From Branchinecta lynchi (lineage: Eukaryota > Arthropoda > Branchiopoda > Anostraca > Branchinectidae), in assembly GCA_023053575.1 (NCBI GenBank), contig JAKZAP010000009.1:16101869-16165868 (forward strand): 64,000 bases of DNA, written 5' to 3'. The notes under the pieces are model-generated. The model searched no databases. It worked only from the letters and a program-made list of their open reading frames with translations, and had not been told where the DNA came from. Both the position numbers and the translations under genes were made by a program. Shown in pieces: positions 54,426-64,000 of the stretch. Position 1 is the stretch's first letter, and each line of letters begins with the position of its first letter.

Positions 54426-54640
54426 CTAGAAGAGGAGAATAAAATATTTATGAAAAACATAAAAATGACAAATTAACTAATACACGTTACAAGAAATGAC
54501 CTGAAATAAATGTTGGAATGAAACTGTGGAGAAATTGGTTGACATTGGCAGGATACGGCTGATTGTCAGTGTTCCTCTCGGACCGACGCACGGACGATGG
54601 GGGGGGGGGGAGAGGGGGGAATAGAAAGTTCATCCGGGGA
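54420..54640 (-). repeat. Antisense 5'-truncated retrotransposon tail, copy 2
   Basis: AACTAATACACGTTACAAG, TGGAATGAAACTGTGG and CCTCTCGGACCGACGCACGG match 25540-25700 in order. It carries a 12-G run near 54600. Confidence 0.65.
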
Positions 54641-55099
54641 CAATACACTATCTTTGCTCCGAAATTTGTACACTGTCAGTATTTTAATAGCAAATGACAC
54701 ATGTTTTCGCATCTTTGTGTTAAACATTATGGCAATATACGTCATGACCCTTTGAAGTGTTATGTTTCGAGAAAGCCCTTTCAAGTTTTATTTTTCGCGA
54801 AAAGATAACATTTAAAAAGCTCGTAACAGATATATTCTCATTAATTCAGTTCAATTCATTTCTAAACCGATATAATGGTCAAGCCTATTTGGTGGTTCTC
54901 GCTGTTCTCGTCCATATTAACACTAATTATATATAAAAGGTAATTCTACACTAGTTTGGATATAACAAAGACTTGTCAAAGATAACAGCGCAAATACATT
55001 TTATCAAGCTTATGACGGTATACTGAGTACTATATAACAGTAGAAGTGCGCTTATTTGGACACTTCTCTAAATGTTTCACTACCTTGTTTTTTCTTCTC

Positions 55100-55570
55100 G
55101 CTTATAGTTTAACTGAAAGCCAACTTAGTTTTGTGTTGTTTAATTGGATACACTGAATTATTTTTTATTCTGCGAAGGGATTTTTTTTTTATTTTCCCCT
55201 ATCTACTCTAGTTATGACGTTCGGACTATCTGCGGCCGTCCACAACGAAAATTCTACTATGACGCGGGAAATTTTAATCTCAACACAGCCGCGGCTTTTC
55301 AGTGGGCAGTCGTGAGATTAGTGAAGATTGCTTAGTGCCTGAAAAAAAAAATTCGTAAATCTTTCTCGTGAAGCATACAACAAAAATACAAGCGCATAGA
55401 GGTAGCCTACCACAAATCACACGGAAATTCCACAGTTTGAAAATCGGTTATTCCTAGATACCAGAACAACGAAGTAACTCATTTTTAGCGGGTCTTCAAG
55501 CCAATTTTAGTGAATAAGTGATGGGTAACTAGATTTTCCTATCCCAGACCTTTTCGGTTAAACTTTAAAG
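55100..55570 (+). repeat. Dispersed element, copy 2, without palindrome insert
   Basis: Matches 28165-28803 in order but goes straight from GCTTAGTGCCTGAA to the distal half, so it marks the empty site of the 28398-28585 palindrome. Confidence 0.78.
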
Positions 55571-55819
55571 AATTCAGCTATATTTTGTTGTGTCCATCAC
55601 CCTTAAAGGAGTCCTCTTACTTATTCTGCCCTTTTGTATTATCCTTCGCTTGCTTATAGGATAATAACCTTCTGAAATCCCCACCTTTCGCCATTGTTTT
55701 ATTTTGTACCTACGCCTATTTAGTACTTTGTTGGCCTAGCCGAGTTTTGATAGTCACGCAACGCAAACTTAGCCGAGAGCTTCAAGGTCCGCCGACAACT
55801 CTTTGACACCTGAGGACAT

Positions 55820-56565
55820 GAGAAGCTTCAAAATATTCTTTTGCATTTTGGAAAACATGTTAGACTATCAGGTCTACCTTCTGTTTTGGGTTTCTTCTAT
55901 TTTGCTAGGGCTTTCGACTTTTTACCAAGGCGCGTTCAGTTTTCAAATATTTTGCGTGCAGCCGCCGCGTCGAGGAGCAGAAAGGCTGGATAGAGTTGAC
56001 TCAGAGTTGAACAAGAAAATGGCTAATTCAGCTAATGGTATTTTGAAAAACCGATATTTGTGAGCAAGATATTCTTTTGCATTGGAAGGCATGGTAGACT
56101 ATCAGGTCTACCTTCTGTTTTGGGTTTCTTTTATTTTGCTAGGGTTTTCCACTTTTTAACCAAGGCGCGTTCAGTTTTCAAATATTTTGCGTGCAGCCAC
56201 CGCGTCGGAGAGCAGGAAGGCTTGGTAGAGTTGACAAGGGCTAACAAGAAAATGGCTAATTCAGCTAATGGTACTTTGAAAAAACGATATTTGTGAACAA
56301 AACATTTTTTTCTATTTTGGAAGACATGGTAGACTATCAGGTCTACCTTTTGTTTTGGGTTTCTTTTATTTTGCTAGGGTTTTCCATTTTCTTTTATTTT
56401 GCTAGGATTTTCCAGTTTTTACCCAAGGCGCGTTCAGTTTTCAAATATTTTGTGTGCAGCCGCCGCGTCGGAGAGCAGAAAGGCTGGATGGAGTTGACTA
56501 GCGCTAACAAGAAAATCGCTGACTCAACTAATGTTATTTTCAAAAACCGATGTTTGTGAGCCATT
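55820..56565 (+). repeat. ~235-bp tandem repeat, three units
   Basis: Unit anchor TAGACTATCAGGTCTACCTT lies at 55861, 56095 and 56330. Each unit opens an ORF of 78-88 codons and the ORFs abut (starts near 56060 and 56293 overlap the preceding stops). Small indels shift frame between units, so the ORFs do not encode matching proteins throughout. Unit three has a 26-bp internal duplication. Confidence 0.9.
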
Positions 56566-57339
56566 TCTCGTGAAAAGATCATTTGTAGTAAGAGTTGTGC
56601 TTTAAACCTTTGAATTCAGTATGTTTTTTGTTTTATTTATTTTTGTGAGTTTGGCCGAGCCTCCTTCCGATGGGAGCTGGAGATGTATCGTCACAAATAT
56701 ATGTGTGTTTTAATGTTGTATGTAGCGTAACTTACATCTGAGTTAACCGAGTCCACCTCTCTGATCAGTGATGTAATTTATTTTTAATAACATTGAAAAA
56801 TTAGAAGAACTTAAACTTGAAGGAGTAGGGCCAAGGTGTACACCTAAATTTATCACTGAGTGGCCCCTCAACAACTTGAGCGCTATCCACAAAAAGCTGG
56901 ATTGTGCTTATGTTATATGTTATTCGTGCGGTCATCCATTAGAATTCCTGTCTGTCGCGAGATGCCGGGAATGCTAGCAAAAACTTACTAAACGGGTCAC
57001 CTGTGGATGCGATCGAATAATTGTAATTCTTTACCAGATGCGACATGGTTGAAATGGCTATTTGGGTGTTTACCGACGCCAATCCATTGTAACTTCAGCT
57101 GTCCGTTGTTGGAAATCGTAACAAAAACTTAATAAACTGGTCACCTGTTGCTTTCATGTGGTTTTTCTGGTGAGGTAAGAGGTTGATACGGAGATGCAAG
57201 TTTGTCTATCCACATTCCGCGTGTCCTTCTGTCGTCAGGGGGGGGGGTTGAAAGAGAAAAACTTACTAAACGGGTTCCTTGTGGTTGTCATCGATTTAAC
57301 CATCATTCTTGATGATATGAGGAAGATCATTAGAGTTCA

Positions 57340-57460
57340 TTTGACTGTGCAAAACTGTTAAGTCAGCTAAAATTTGTTAATTTTACTTTCAGCTGACGTA
57401 TCCGTTTTGCACTGTCAAATATGATTTGCAGTCAGCTTGGGCTGAAGGAATATTTAATTC
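57340..57460. repeat. CCTTGCCAAG-family foldback, small derivative
   Basis: TTGACTGTGCAAAACTGTTA and AGTCAGCT are mirrored by AGCTGACGTATCCGTTTTGC and ACTGTCAA, followed by the GTCAGCTTGGGCTGAAGGAA end. Confidence 0.75.
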
Positions 57461-57864
57461 CAATGTTGTGGGTTGCGGGGCTCTGCCTACAATAATCGAG
57501 AAACTTACTAAATGGGTCAGCTGTGACTTCTGTCGAACGAATGTAGTTTTTGGGTGGTACTCCGTGCTAAAACTTAGTTACGCGGGCCATGGGTTTTCAT
57601 TGAGCTATTGATCTGGTCTATGAGAATTTATATTTATTGTGTACTTATTATAAATGTAGCGTTAAGCATAGCTTAAAAGCACAGGTCGCACCAGATTCCA
57701 GATAAAGTCTATATTTTAATATTCGAGAGTATGCGACTATTAATTAATATAAATCATATCATGTAGGTGAGGCGTGTCCTTGTGGGGGAACTTAATAAAC
57801 AGCTCCGAAGAATTTAAATTTTTACCAGAAATATGTCGTGGATTGTTGTATATTTGACAAGCAA

Positions 57865-57960
57865 AACGGGTACGTCAGCTACATTTTATAAGAGCTATAT
57901 TGTGGCCCTTCTTGGCAAGGGTCCTCTTCAGGCTGAAGCCGCTCTTAGCTGGAAAATGAA
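57865..57960 (-). repeat. CCTTGCCAAG-family half copy
   Basis: CAAAACGGGTACGTCAGCTA through CCCTTCTTGGCAAGGGTCCT to the GAAGCCGCT segment. Only one arm is present. Confidence 0.7.
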
Positions 57961-58499
57961 CTTGTGGAAACACAGTTAAAGATTCTTCCTTAAATATTTC
58001 ATTTTGCGAACTTTCTCCCTGAAAACTGCGGGGAGTTAACTTTGGTGCTGTGATTTTATTTTGGACAGGGATGCTGTTATTGCTGATCGATTGGGTCGTC
58101 GAAAGGGTAGACATTTTTCTGCATTTTGGTTTTGGAGTCACCTGTCTCTTCTTCTTCTATGTTATTTCTAAATTCCCAAGTTTATTTCTTCGGTCGTTTG
58201 CTTCTTGATACATTTCACGTATTTTGCCACCTGTTTCCCGCTTAGCCTACTACTTTTTACATTTCCTTGAAATGAAATTAAGTACGTGGGAAGTGCCAAC
58301 ATTTTTATTTGATTTATGATTTTGGCGCAGATTTCAAAAGCGAGAACAAGTGCTTTTGGAACTGGTGCAGAAGTGCTTAGATACTTAAGCCGATGACCTA
58401 CGTTCAAGGCTACAATCATACAAGAAAAGAATTAATCAAGTCGTTATACATTTCGGCATTAAAAAAGTCTCAGCCAAAGGAAATATAGCGACGAGTTAA

Positions 58500-59270
58500 A
58501 TTTAGTTAAAGTTTAACCGTAAACGCCTGGGATAGAGATAGGACAGTCAAAGACTTCGTTGTTCCGCTATTCACGAATAATCGATTTTCACATAGTGGAA
58601 TTTCCGTGTGATTTTTGGTACCTCTATGCGCTTGTATTTTTGTTGTAGGCTTTACTGGGAAGATTTATGATTTTTTTTTTGTTGAGGCACTAAGCAATCT
58701 TCACCAATCTCACCACTGCCCACTGAAAAGCCGCGTTTGTGTTGAGATTAAAATTTCCCGCGTCATAGTAGGGGACGGATGCAGATATTCTGAACGTCAT
58801 AAACAGAGTAGATAGGCTAGTGGAGAAAAAAAAATCCCTTTGCAGAATCCAAATAATTCAGTGTATCACCGAACTCCTTGTCAGAGGCGTTACTAGCCAA
58901 AATGTTTTGGGGGGGGGAGACGAGGCATTTACCGACTGTCTGGTAATTTTTACCAACTTTTTCTGCAGAAAAACGACTGTTTTCAACAACAATAATGACT
59001 ATTTTGACGAAAAATGGATAAAGTTTAAAAAAACCCGACTATTTTCATGAAAGAAATCAGCTGTTTTGACGAAAAATCGCGGCGCTTCGCTCCGACTCCG
59101 TTATTTCTTACCGACTGGCCGACAGCATTGGGGGCGGGGCCCCCCCCCCCAGTCGTGACGCCCCTGCTCCTTGTGTCAGTACTTTTTATCTGATTCCCGA
59201 TATTGGCGCATATGTGACACTTTAGAACAAATACTTTTGGGACAGGTGTAGAAGCGCGTATTTATTTCGG
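58500..59270 (-). repeat. Dispersed element, copy 3, with hAT-like insert
   Basis: Reversed counterpart of 28165-28803 and 55100-55570, including CCTCTATGCGCTTGTATTTT and AAATAATTCAGTGTATC. It is interrupted at 58882 by a hAT-like element. Confidence 0.72.
58882..59166. mobile_element. hAT-like MITE with CAGAGGCGTTAC end
   Basis: 285 bp with an exact 8-bp target duplication CTCCTTGT at 58874-58881 and 59167-59174. Ends are CAGAGGCGTTACTAGCC and, mirrored, CAGGGGCGTCACGACTGG. The inside is partly mirrored around GACTATTTTGACGAAAAA. Confidence 0.9.
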
Positions 59271-60116
59271 CAGGTTGCCAAACCAACGTTTAAAGTGCGG
59301 AACGTCAGCTGAAATAAATATAAAATTGACAAGTTTATGAAGAAGTGCCATAAACAACAAAAAGAAAAAACACTAGAGAACAAAAGCATTGTCGTTTGCT
59401 TATAATATTAATGATAATTGTACTTCTGACCCGTCAAAAATCTGTGCACAGACGGAGACAGAAAAACAGAAAACGAGAAGAAAAGATTATCATAAGGAGA
59501 AAGAACAAATACACTACGACATAATTATGGCCACAATTGGCCACACACGGGTGTTTGTCGCGGAAACACGATTGTGTGCCACACGGTCGAGCCACGAGTT
59601 GAAACTCGAGGAAACGCCGTTTTGTCATTTTTTTTGCGGAAATTTCAGATATCTGAAAATAGAAATAAAATTCATCTAAAATCTCAATAAATAGAACTCC
59701 AGGCTTATTTCCTTACCATCTTGTGCAAAAGGGATCCTCAGTTTTAAGTCTATATGCTTGAAAAAGTAGTTAACTTTATTGTTTGGACACTATTTTGCTG
59801 CTTTATTTGAATTTCCCGCCAGAATCGAGCCACAAAATCGACAATCACCTCGCCAATTCTTTGTCGAATTTGAGCCACAAAGCGAGTAACGAAAATCTTG
59901 TTGGTCGCGGAAACACAGTTGTGGGCCGCACAAAACACCGCGGAAACACTCTTTTCCGAGTCACAATCGACCAAAAAACTGTTTGTGGGAGCACGGAAAA
60001 ATGCCTTTAGAATTAGCTGAGTCAAGCAATTTAATCATTAAAATATATTTGTGGTGACCCAGTGCGGAATCAATGATTGATATGTATTGCTATATTTGAT
60101 ATATTTATTCTTACAG

Positions 60117-60225
60117 GTCCAAACGAGACAGGATGATTTCCCTGGAACGTGGAAAAATGTGTGTCGCTCCTGTAACGAAAAAAATCACTGTGGACTACGA
60201 AAGGACCGACTCGTGTGAATCGCTG
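60117..60225 (+). CDS. FGFR: FGFR exon: cytoplasmic juxtamembrane segment
   Basis: The acceptor is TTTATTCTTACAG and the donor TCGCTG|GTGGGT. It spans 109 nt, phase 2 to phase 0. The peptide is basic near the membrane (SKRDRMISLERGKMCV) and continues APVTKKITVDYERTDSCESL. In vertebrate FGFR1 the equivalent segment (IPLRRQVTVSADSS...LLVRP) binds the adaptor FRS2. The alignment of PVTKKITVD with PLRRQVTVS, followed by [10 protein letters not shown] from the next exon, suggests the same docking site, but that is inference. A second GT three bases downstream of the chosen donor would break the frame into the next exon. Confidence 0.9.
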
Positions 60226-60651
60226 GTGGGTACCAATCCTCGAATGAATAAATCAGTTTATCAAATGTGGTTTATCGGATTTTGGTTTATCAAATTTTAG
60301 CTGTTTATCATCTTCAGCCCAAGCTGACTACGAATCATATTTGACGGTGCAAAACGGATACGTCAGCTACATCTTATTAGAGCGATATTTCGGCCCTTCT
60401 TGGCAAGGGTCTTCTTCAGGCTCAAGCCGCTCAAGCTGGAAAATGAACTTGTCATTTTGTTATAGCAATATTTCGGCCCTTCTTGGCAAGGGTCCTCTTC
60501 AGGCCCAAACCGGTAAAGCTTGAAAATGCTCGTTTTCCAGCTTTAGCGGCTTAGCCTGAAGAGGTCCGTTCCGAGTCCTTGAAAAAGGTGTCTCGAGACG
60601 AGTCCGAGTCCACGAGCTCTGATTTCCAGTACATTTTGTTTTATTTTTTAG
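60226..60651 (+). other. FGFR intron, 426 bp, filled by a foldback repeat
   Basis: This is the shortest intron in the gene. A copy of the CCTTGCCAAGAAGGGCC foldback family occupies about 60310-60565, leaving only about 85 bp before each splice site. Confidence 0.8.
60310..60565. repeat. CCTTGCCAAG-family foldback copy filling an FGFR intron
   Basis: CAGCCCAAGCTGACTACGAA, GGTGCAAAACGGATACGTCA, then CCCTTCTTGGCAAGGGTC twice and a mirrored CTTTAGCGGCTTAGCCTGAA end. Confidence 0.8.
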
Positions 60652-60868
60652 CTGATGCCCGTTATTAAGCTGGAACGGAAGGTAACGGACGATTTCAGCG
60701 CGTCGGAGTACGAACTCCCCCTCGATGCCCGCTGGGAGTTTCCTCGAGATAAACTCTTCCTGGGGAAAACGTTGGGGGAGGGTGCATTTGGGCACGTTGT
60801 TCAGGCCGTTGCGGAGGACATCCCGAAGCCTGGAATGCAAACGACCGTTGCTGCTAAGATGCTGAAAG
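60652..60868 (+). CDS. FGFR: FGFR exon: start of tyrosine kinase domain
   Basis: The acceptor is TTTTATTTTTTAG and the donor GAAAG|GTAGGC. It spans 217 nt, phase 0 to phase 1. The segment [10 protein letters not shown] leads to the FGFR hallmark [18 protein letters not shown], then the ATP-binding glycine loop [10 protein letters not shown] and the catalytic lysine in TTVAAKMLK (VAVKMLK in vertebrates). All key N-lobe residues of beta strands 1 to 3 are present. The enzyme phosphorylates tyrosines on its dimer partner and on adaptors. The loop has GEGAFG where human receptors have GEGCFG, so the reactive P-loop cysteine is replaced by alanine. Confidence 0.97.
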
Positions 60869-61199
60869 GTAGGCTACAGGTCGATTGCCATCAGAGCAAA
60901 ATAACACTAGTGAGTAGTGCCAAGACTTGAAAAACGTGACACACACTCGAATAGCAGTTACACTAGCGATAGTGAACTGGACTACTGGAACTCTCGGTCG
61001 TGGCTCCAATAACTCCATATCCTGAACAAAGATACAGCCTGTCCTGTTTTCTCGATGTGTACAGACCGCATCTTAGCTTTACTTTAAATTTCGAAACCCG
61101 CAAGTTTGTCTCGTTTTAAATGCCGCAAGCGTAGTGGGCGGCGCTACGAATATGGACCGTTCGTGGAGCAAGGAAAGCATAGGTTGGAAAGAAATAGAA

Positions 61200-61435
61200 A
61201 ACCGTGATTTTCAGGTTTTTTTCTTGATCAGCTAATTATCCCCCTAGGATGATGTGCGAGGGATAAATATAAATTCGGATATTTCGGTTGCACTTCCGGC
61301 AAACCGTCCTCAGCGAAAACAACAAACAACTAAATCATAAAATCCAACAAAACACCAACAGAAAACTGATGCGGAACCAAGAAAACATACAGCTGGTCAG
61401 CTTGGCTTCACACCTTATATTCGTCAAGCATAGGT
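61200..61435 (+). repeat. Dispersed repeat with TTGCACTTCCGGCA, copy 2
   Basis: GATTTTCAGG..TTTTTTTCTTGATCAGCTA, GATGATGTGCGAGGGATAAA and CGGTTGCACTTCCGGCAAAC match 32840-33000. Confidence 0.65.
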
Positions 61436-61599
61436 TGGAGCTACTCCCTAGTGTTACTTTGCTCTGATTCTTATCACATTTCTTAGAATATTCCTATTTC
61501 TTAGAATATTCCTATTGCCATTGAATAATAATGGAATAGGATTAGGTTTCAGTTGTGCTTTAACACGAAAATTTAAATTGTACTCATTCCAATCACGGG

Positions 61600-61980
61600 G
61601 CTTGAGAGGCTTGACGTGAGTAGCGGTATCATCTCGGGTATCATAGCTGCTACCGAAGATCGCCGTGATTGTTTGATACAGGATTTTTGTTTAATCCCGC
61701 ATAGCTTCTTTTTCCATTTCTTTCTGTTTTAGATTAAACTAAAACAGTGGCTACGACTCCACCTCGAACTCAGTGAAGTTACCCTGCTTTAACGTCACTT
61801 ACACTTTCATTATAAGAAATAAATTTTATTTTCACTTTTTCCAAACTGTAAAAAAAAATACCTTCTATTTTCAAAGTTTCACACACAGGATTCGAGTTGT
61901 TGAGTTTGAGTCGCTAGTGAGACGTTTTCTCGTTCTTCCTTAGGATCACTGGCGTATTTTGGACTTAGTCATTTAGAGCA
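61600..61980 (-). mobile_element. AATACTC element, copy 7, interrupted
   Basis: The family sequence runs to GTTTGATACAGGATT near 61685 and resumes at ACACAGGATTCGAGTTGTTG near 61888, so about 200 bp were inserted with ACAGGATT on both sides, a likely 8-bp target duplication. Confidence 0.65.
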
Positions 61981-62268
61981 TGTTCCACCCTTCTACAAAT
62001 AGTAATTATTAGTTACTATTTCCGTTCCAACCTCACCAAAAGTTACTACGCTGATCGTTCCAACCTTCTCGAAATAACTAATAGTAACAATTTGCTTACC
62101 ACGCTCGGGAGCGTAGTAACTACGGATCTCTGTAACGTGATTGGTTGGATTCGCCCGTAGCGTGATATTCTGCTGGAAAATAGACAAATCGTTCCAGACT
62201 TGACGGCAAAAAGCCAAAATTCGTGGCGTCATGCTTAGCAACTACCGTAAGTAGGATGGAACACGCGC
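61976..62268 (-). mobile_element. GTAGTTACTACG element, copy 3 (reverse)
   Basis: GAGCATGTTCCACCC at the left and GTAGGATGGAACACGCGC at the right, with GTAGTAACTAC inside. It sits in the terminal bases of the AATACTC element, with TAGAG on both sides. It ends about 60 bp before the kinase exon acceptor. Confidence 0.75.
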
Positions 62269-62330
62269 GTAGAGTACGAGTTTTTACCTTAAAGTTGGAC
62301 TAGTTGAATCATTAAATCTGTCACCTTCAG

Positions 62331-62508
62331 AGGGCCACACGGACGCAGAGCTACTGGATCTCGTGCAAGAGATGGAACTGCTGAAAATGGTCGGAAGACA
62401 CATCAACATCATCGGTTTGATTGGGGTCTGCACGCAAGATGGCCCACTCTATGTTATAGTAGAGTACGCAGAACATGGAAATCTAAGAGATTTTCTCAGG
62501 AAACACAG
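62331..62508 (+). CDS. FGFR: FGFR exon: kinase helix C, gatekeeper and hinge
   Basis: The acceptor is ATCTGTCACCTTCAG and the donor CACAG|GTAAGG. It spans 178 nt, phase 1 to phase 2. The peptide includes the helix C glutamate in [14 protein letters not shown], then [20 protein letters not shown] with the valine gatekeeper and the hinge [16 protein letters not shown]. Human FGFRs read [34 protein letters not shown], so this is unmistakably FGFR. The following catalytic loop, activation loop and C-lobe must lie beyond position 64000. Confidence 0.97.
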
Positions 62509-62782
62509 GTAAGGGACATTCAACTATCTTAATGGTAGATTGGGGAATGACTTTTATTTATGCTGTACGCATTCTCGCTTACCAGTGTCGAATGGTCTGT
62601 CATTTTTGTTTATTTTTCACATTTTATTTATTTATTTGGTAGATCGCAGGTCATTTTGTACAGGTCAGGTAAATTAAGTTATATTATTTTTGTTGGATTT
62701 ATAGGGTACGCTGTTGTTATTATTATAGTAAAATTTTTAACAAGCACTGCATATTCGAATTTTTGTTCTCCACAGTGCTTGT

Positions 62783-62882
62783 ATAATGTAGCCTGACGAG
62801 GACCCTTGCCAAGAAGGGCCGAAATATCGCTGATGAAAAATCATAGCTGACGTATCCGTTGTAAACATTGTTAGAATAAAAG
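62783..62882 (+). repeat. CCTTGCCAAG-family half copy
   Basis: ACGAGGACCCTTGCCAAGAA, GGGCCGAAATATCGCTGATG and AGCTGACGTATCCGTTGTAA, the same end seen at 14800 and 17400. Confidence 0.75.
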
Positions 62883-63418
62883 TATTTGTGTTTTTGTGTA
62901 AAATTAAAAACTTCAACTTGAAATGCATTTTTTTTCATTTTTTATTTTTCACTTAATTGTGAGTGGAGACTAGGGAGAGGGGAGATCTATAGCTGAAATG
63001 CCTTCATGAAAAAGCGACAATATTGAAAGTCCCGAAAAGTAGCCGAAAAGTGATATTAAAGTCCTAATTCAAACATTCGGTTTACCTTTTCTTAGGAATC
63101 GCATGCCACAGGTTTATTTTGAATTGAACGCGATTGCCGGGTTGCTGTTTCGGCTCGAGAAAAAACCCACGCCGAAAGTCTTCTTTTCTAGATGACGAGA
63201 TTTTCCAGGATTGATTAGCAAAGAATTATAGGACCTAATTGATAATTTTTGTATGTCTTCAGAAGTACCACACTGGTCTTGGTTTTTTAATTTATTTGTA
63301 TTTGAACAGTTGGAGCATTAAATGAAAATTATTATTTTAACCCTTGGCTACCTACGTGCCATAACAGCTGTCCGGGATAATCGGCTGAGATTTAGTCCAG
63401 ACAGAGTTATTTCAAACC

Positions 63419-63630
63419 TAAGTTTAAGTTTAAATTAAGTTTTTATCCCTGCTTGGTAAGGGACCCGTGTCAAGAAGGAAAAAGTATGAACGCGTCAAAT
63501 ACTTTGTTATTATAATTTTAATTATAAGTTTAAGTTTAAATTAAGTTTTTATCCCTGCTTGGTAAGGGACCCGTGTCAAGAAGGAAAAAGTATGAACGCG
63601 TCAAATACTTTGTTATTATAATTTTAATTA
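63419..63630 (+). repeat. Perfect 106-bp tandem doublet
   Basis: The unit starting TAAGTTTAAGTTTAAATTAA occurs at 63419-63524 and again at 63525-63630 with no difference that I can see. Confidence 0.93.
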
Positions 63631-63689
63631 AAGTAGCTAGCTGTCTGACGTATATAACTCTGTTTAGCTTTACGTCCCTAATCATTCCA

Positions 63690-63842
63690 TCCAGTCTCAT
63701 TTTCATGATCTATGTTCGTTTCTTATTTATTGTTTGTTAGTTTGCGTCTTACTTGTATTGTAGTGAGTGTTTATTTTTTCCGGCCAATGTTAGCCTAGTG
63801 CTATTAGGGTTCAAAATAAAATTGATTGATTGATTGATTGAT
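63690..63842 (+). repeat. Retrotransposon-like 3' tail with (GATT)n end
   Basis: A T-rich stretch with GGCCAATGTTAGCCTAGTGC ends TTCAAAATAAAATTGATTG plus further GATT units. Short-repeat tails of this kind are typical of CR1/L2-type non-LTR elements. Confidence 0.6.
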
Positions 63843-64000
63843 TTTCCCGATTTTGAACTTAGTTTCTCACTTGTACTTGCCCTAACGGTTCTACTCTAAT
63901 TTTTTAACTGTCGGGTTAGGCTCTTTTCCAAGCGGAGCATGGGCCTGCTTAATTATAAACAACAATGCTTCTTTAGCTGGATTTCAACGTCCGACATCGG

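Larger units (their letters stand above)
53537..60116 (+). other. FGFR intron, 6.6 kb
   Basis: Phase 2 intron. It holds two near-copies of about 150 bp just after the donor (about 53530-53700 and 53715-53885), an antisense retrotransposon tail (54420-54640), a dispersed element (about 55100-55570), a ~235-bp tandem array (55820-56565), foldback pieces (57340-57460, 57865-57960) and an antisense copy of the dispersed element with a hAT-like insert (58500-59270). The 56600-57330 and 59400-60110 stretches hold nothing I recognise. Confidence 0.8.
60869..62330 (+). other. FGFR intron, 1.5 kb
   Basis: Phase 1 intron. It contains a dispersed repeat (about 61200-61435), an AATACTC element interrupted by a ~200-bp insert (about 61600-61980) and a GTAGTTACTACG element in reverse orientation (61976-62268). 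Confidence 0.8.
62509..64000 (+). other. FGFR intron, incomplete at right edge
   Basis: Starts with GTAAGG in phase 2. It contains a foldback remnant (62783-62882), a perfect 106-bp tandem doublet (63419-63630) and a retrotransposon-like tail (about 63690-63842). No further kinase exon is visible before the window ends. Confidence 0.8.

Noticed and set aside
60226..60231. Alternative donor GTACCA after CTGGTGG
   Set aside because: It changes the phase to 1 and breaks the frame of the kinase exon at 60652, whereas GTGGGT keeps it.
1..64000. A second protein-coding gene on the minus strand
   Set aside because: No minus-strand ORF exceeds about 115 codons, and those examined are reverse readings of repeats.

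Overview
This window looks like metazoan nuclear DNA, most likely from a bilaterian invertebrate. It has long AT-rich introns, short exons bounded by GT..AG, very many small inverted-repeat transposons, non-LTR retrotransposon tails and tRNA-like repeats, and no bacterial-style ORFs. No species can be named from the sequence. The kinase segment reads [16 protein letters not shown], closer to invertebrate FGFRs than to the vertebrate ASKGNLREYLRAR form.

One protein-coding gene is supported: a fibroblast growth factor receptor (FGFR) on the + strand. Nine exons lie in the window: 19984-20205 (acid box, start of Ig2), 31513-31701 (rest of Ig2), 37256-37440 and 38499-38647 (two alternative first halves of Ig3), 49560-49692 (second half of Ig3), 53416-53536 (transmembrane), 60117-60225 (juxtamembrane), 60652-60868 (kinase glycine loop and lysine) and 62331-62508 (kinase helix C to hinge). 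Codon phases agree at every junction if exactly one of the two Ig3a exons is used. Signal peptide and Ig1 were not found and may lie to the left of the window. The rest of the kinase (HRD, DFG, C-lobe) lies beyond the right edge.

The left 20 kb holds no recognisable gene, only repeats. These are copies of a palindrome-ended element at 1-130 and 14188-15296, an ATGGCACTTG element at 645-1505, a tRNA-Thr-like unit at about 3640-3810, several foldback elements, a degenerate ~140-bp tandem array at 10630-11800 split by a hAT-type element, and small palindromic elements at 15427-17859. The introns are similar. The best-defined mobile elements are six non-autonomous hAT-like copies with 8-bp target duplications, a TTAA-flanked pair of 447/448 bp, a pair with 3-bp duplications, four TA-flanked CACTGTAAA copies, and a widespread foldback family carrying the CCTTGCCAAGAAGGGCC motif. 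Many are nested, so relative insertion order can be read. Tandem arrays occur at 35408-36235 (118 bp), 38133-38413 (95 bp), 46150-46620 (~135 bp), 55820-56565 (~235 bp) and 63419-63630 (a perfect 106-bp doublet).

The most interesting biology is the duplicated Ig3a exon. Both copies enter in phase 1 and leave in phase 0, so including both, or neither, shifts the frame and quickly meets a stop codon. The receptor is therefore built to choose one of two ligand-binding half-domains. The better-known vertebrate FGFR choice concerns the other half of Ig3. No other coherent undescribed system was found. Copy counts and boundaries of the degenerate repeats were read by eye and are approximate.
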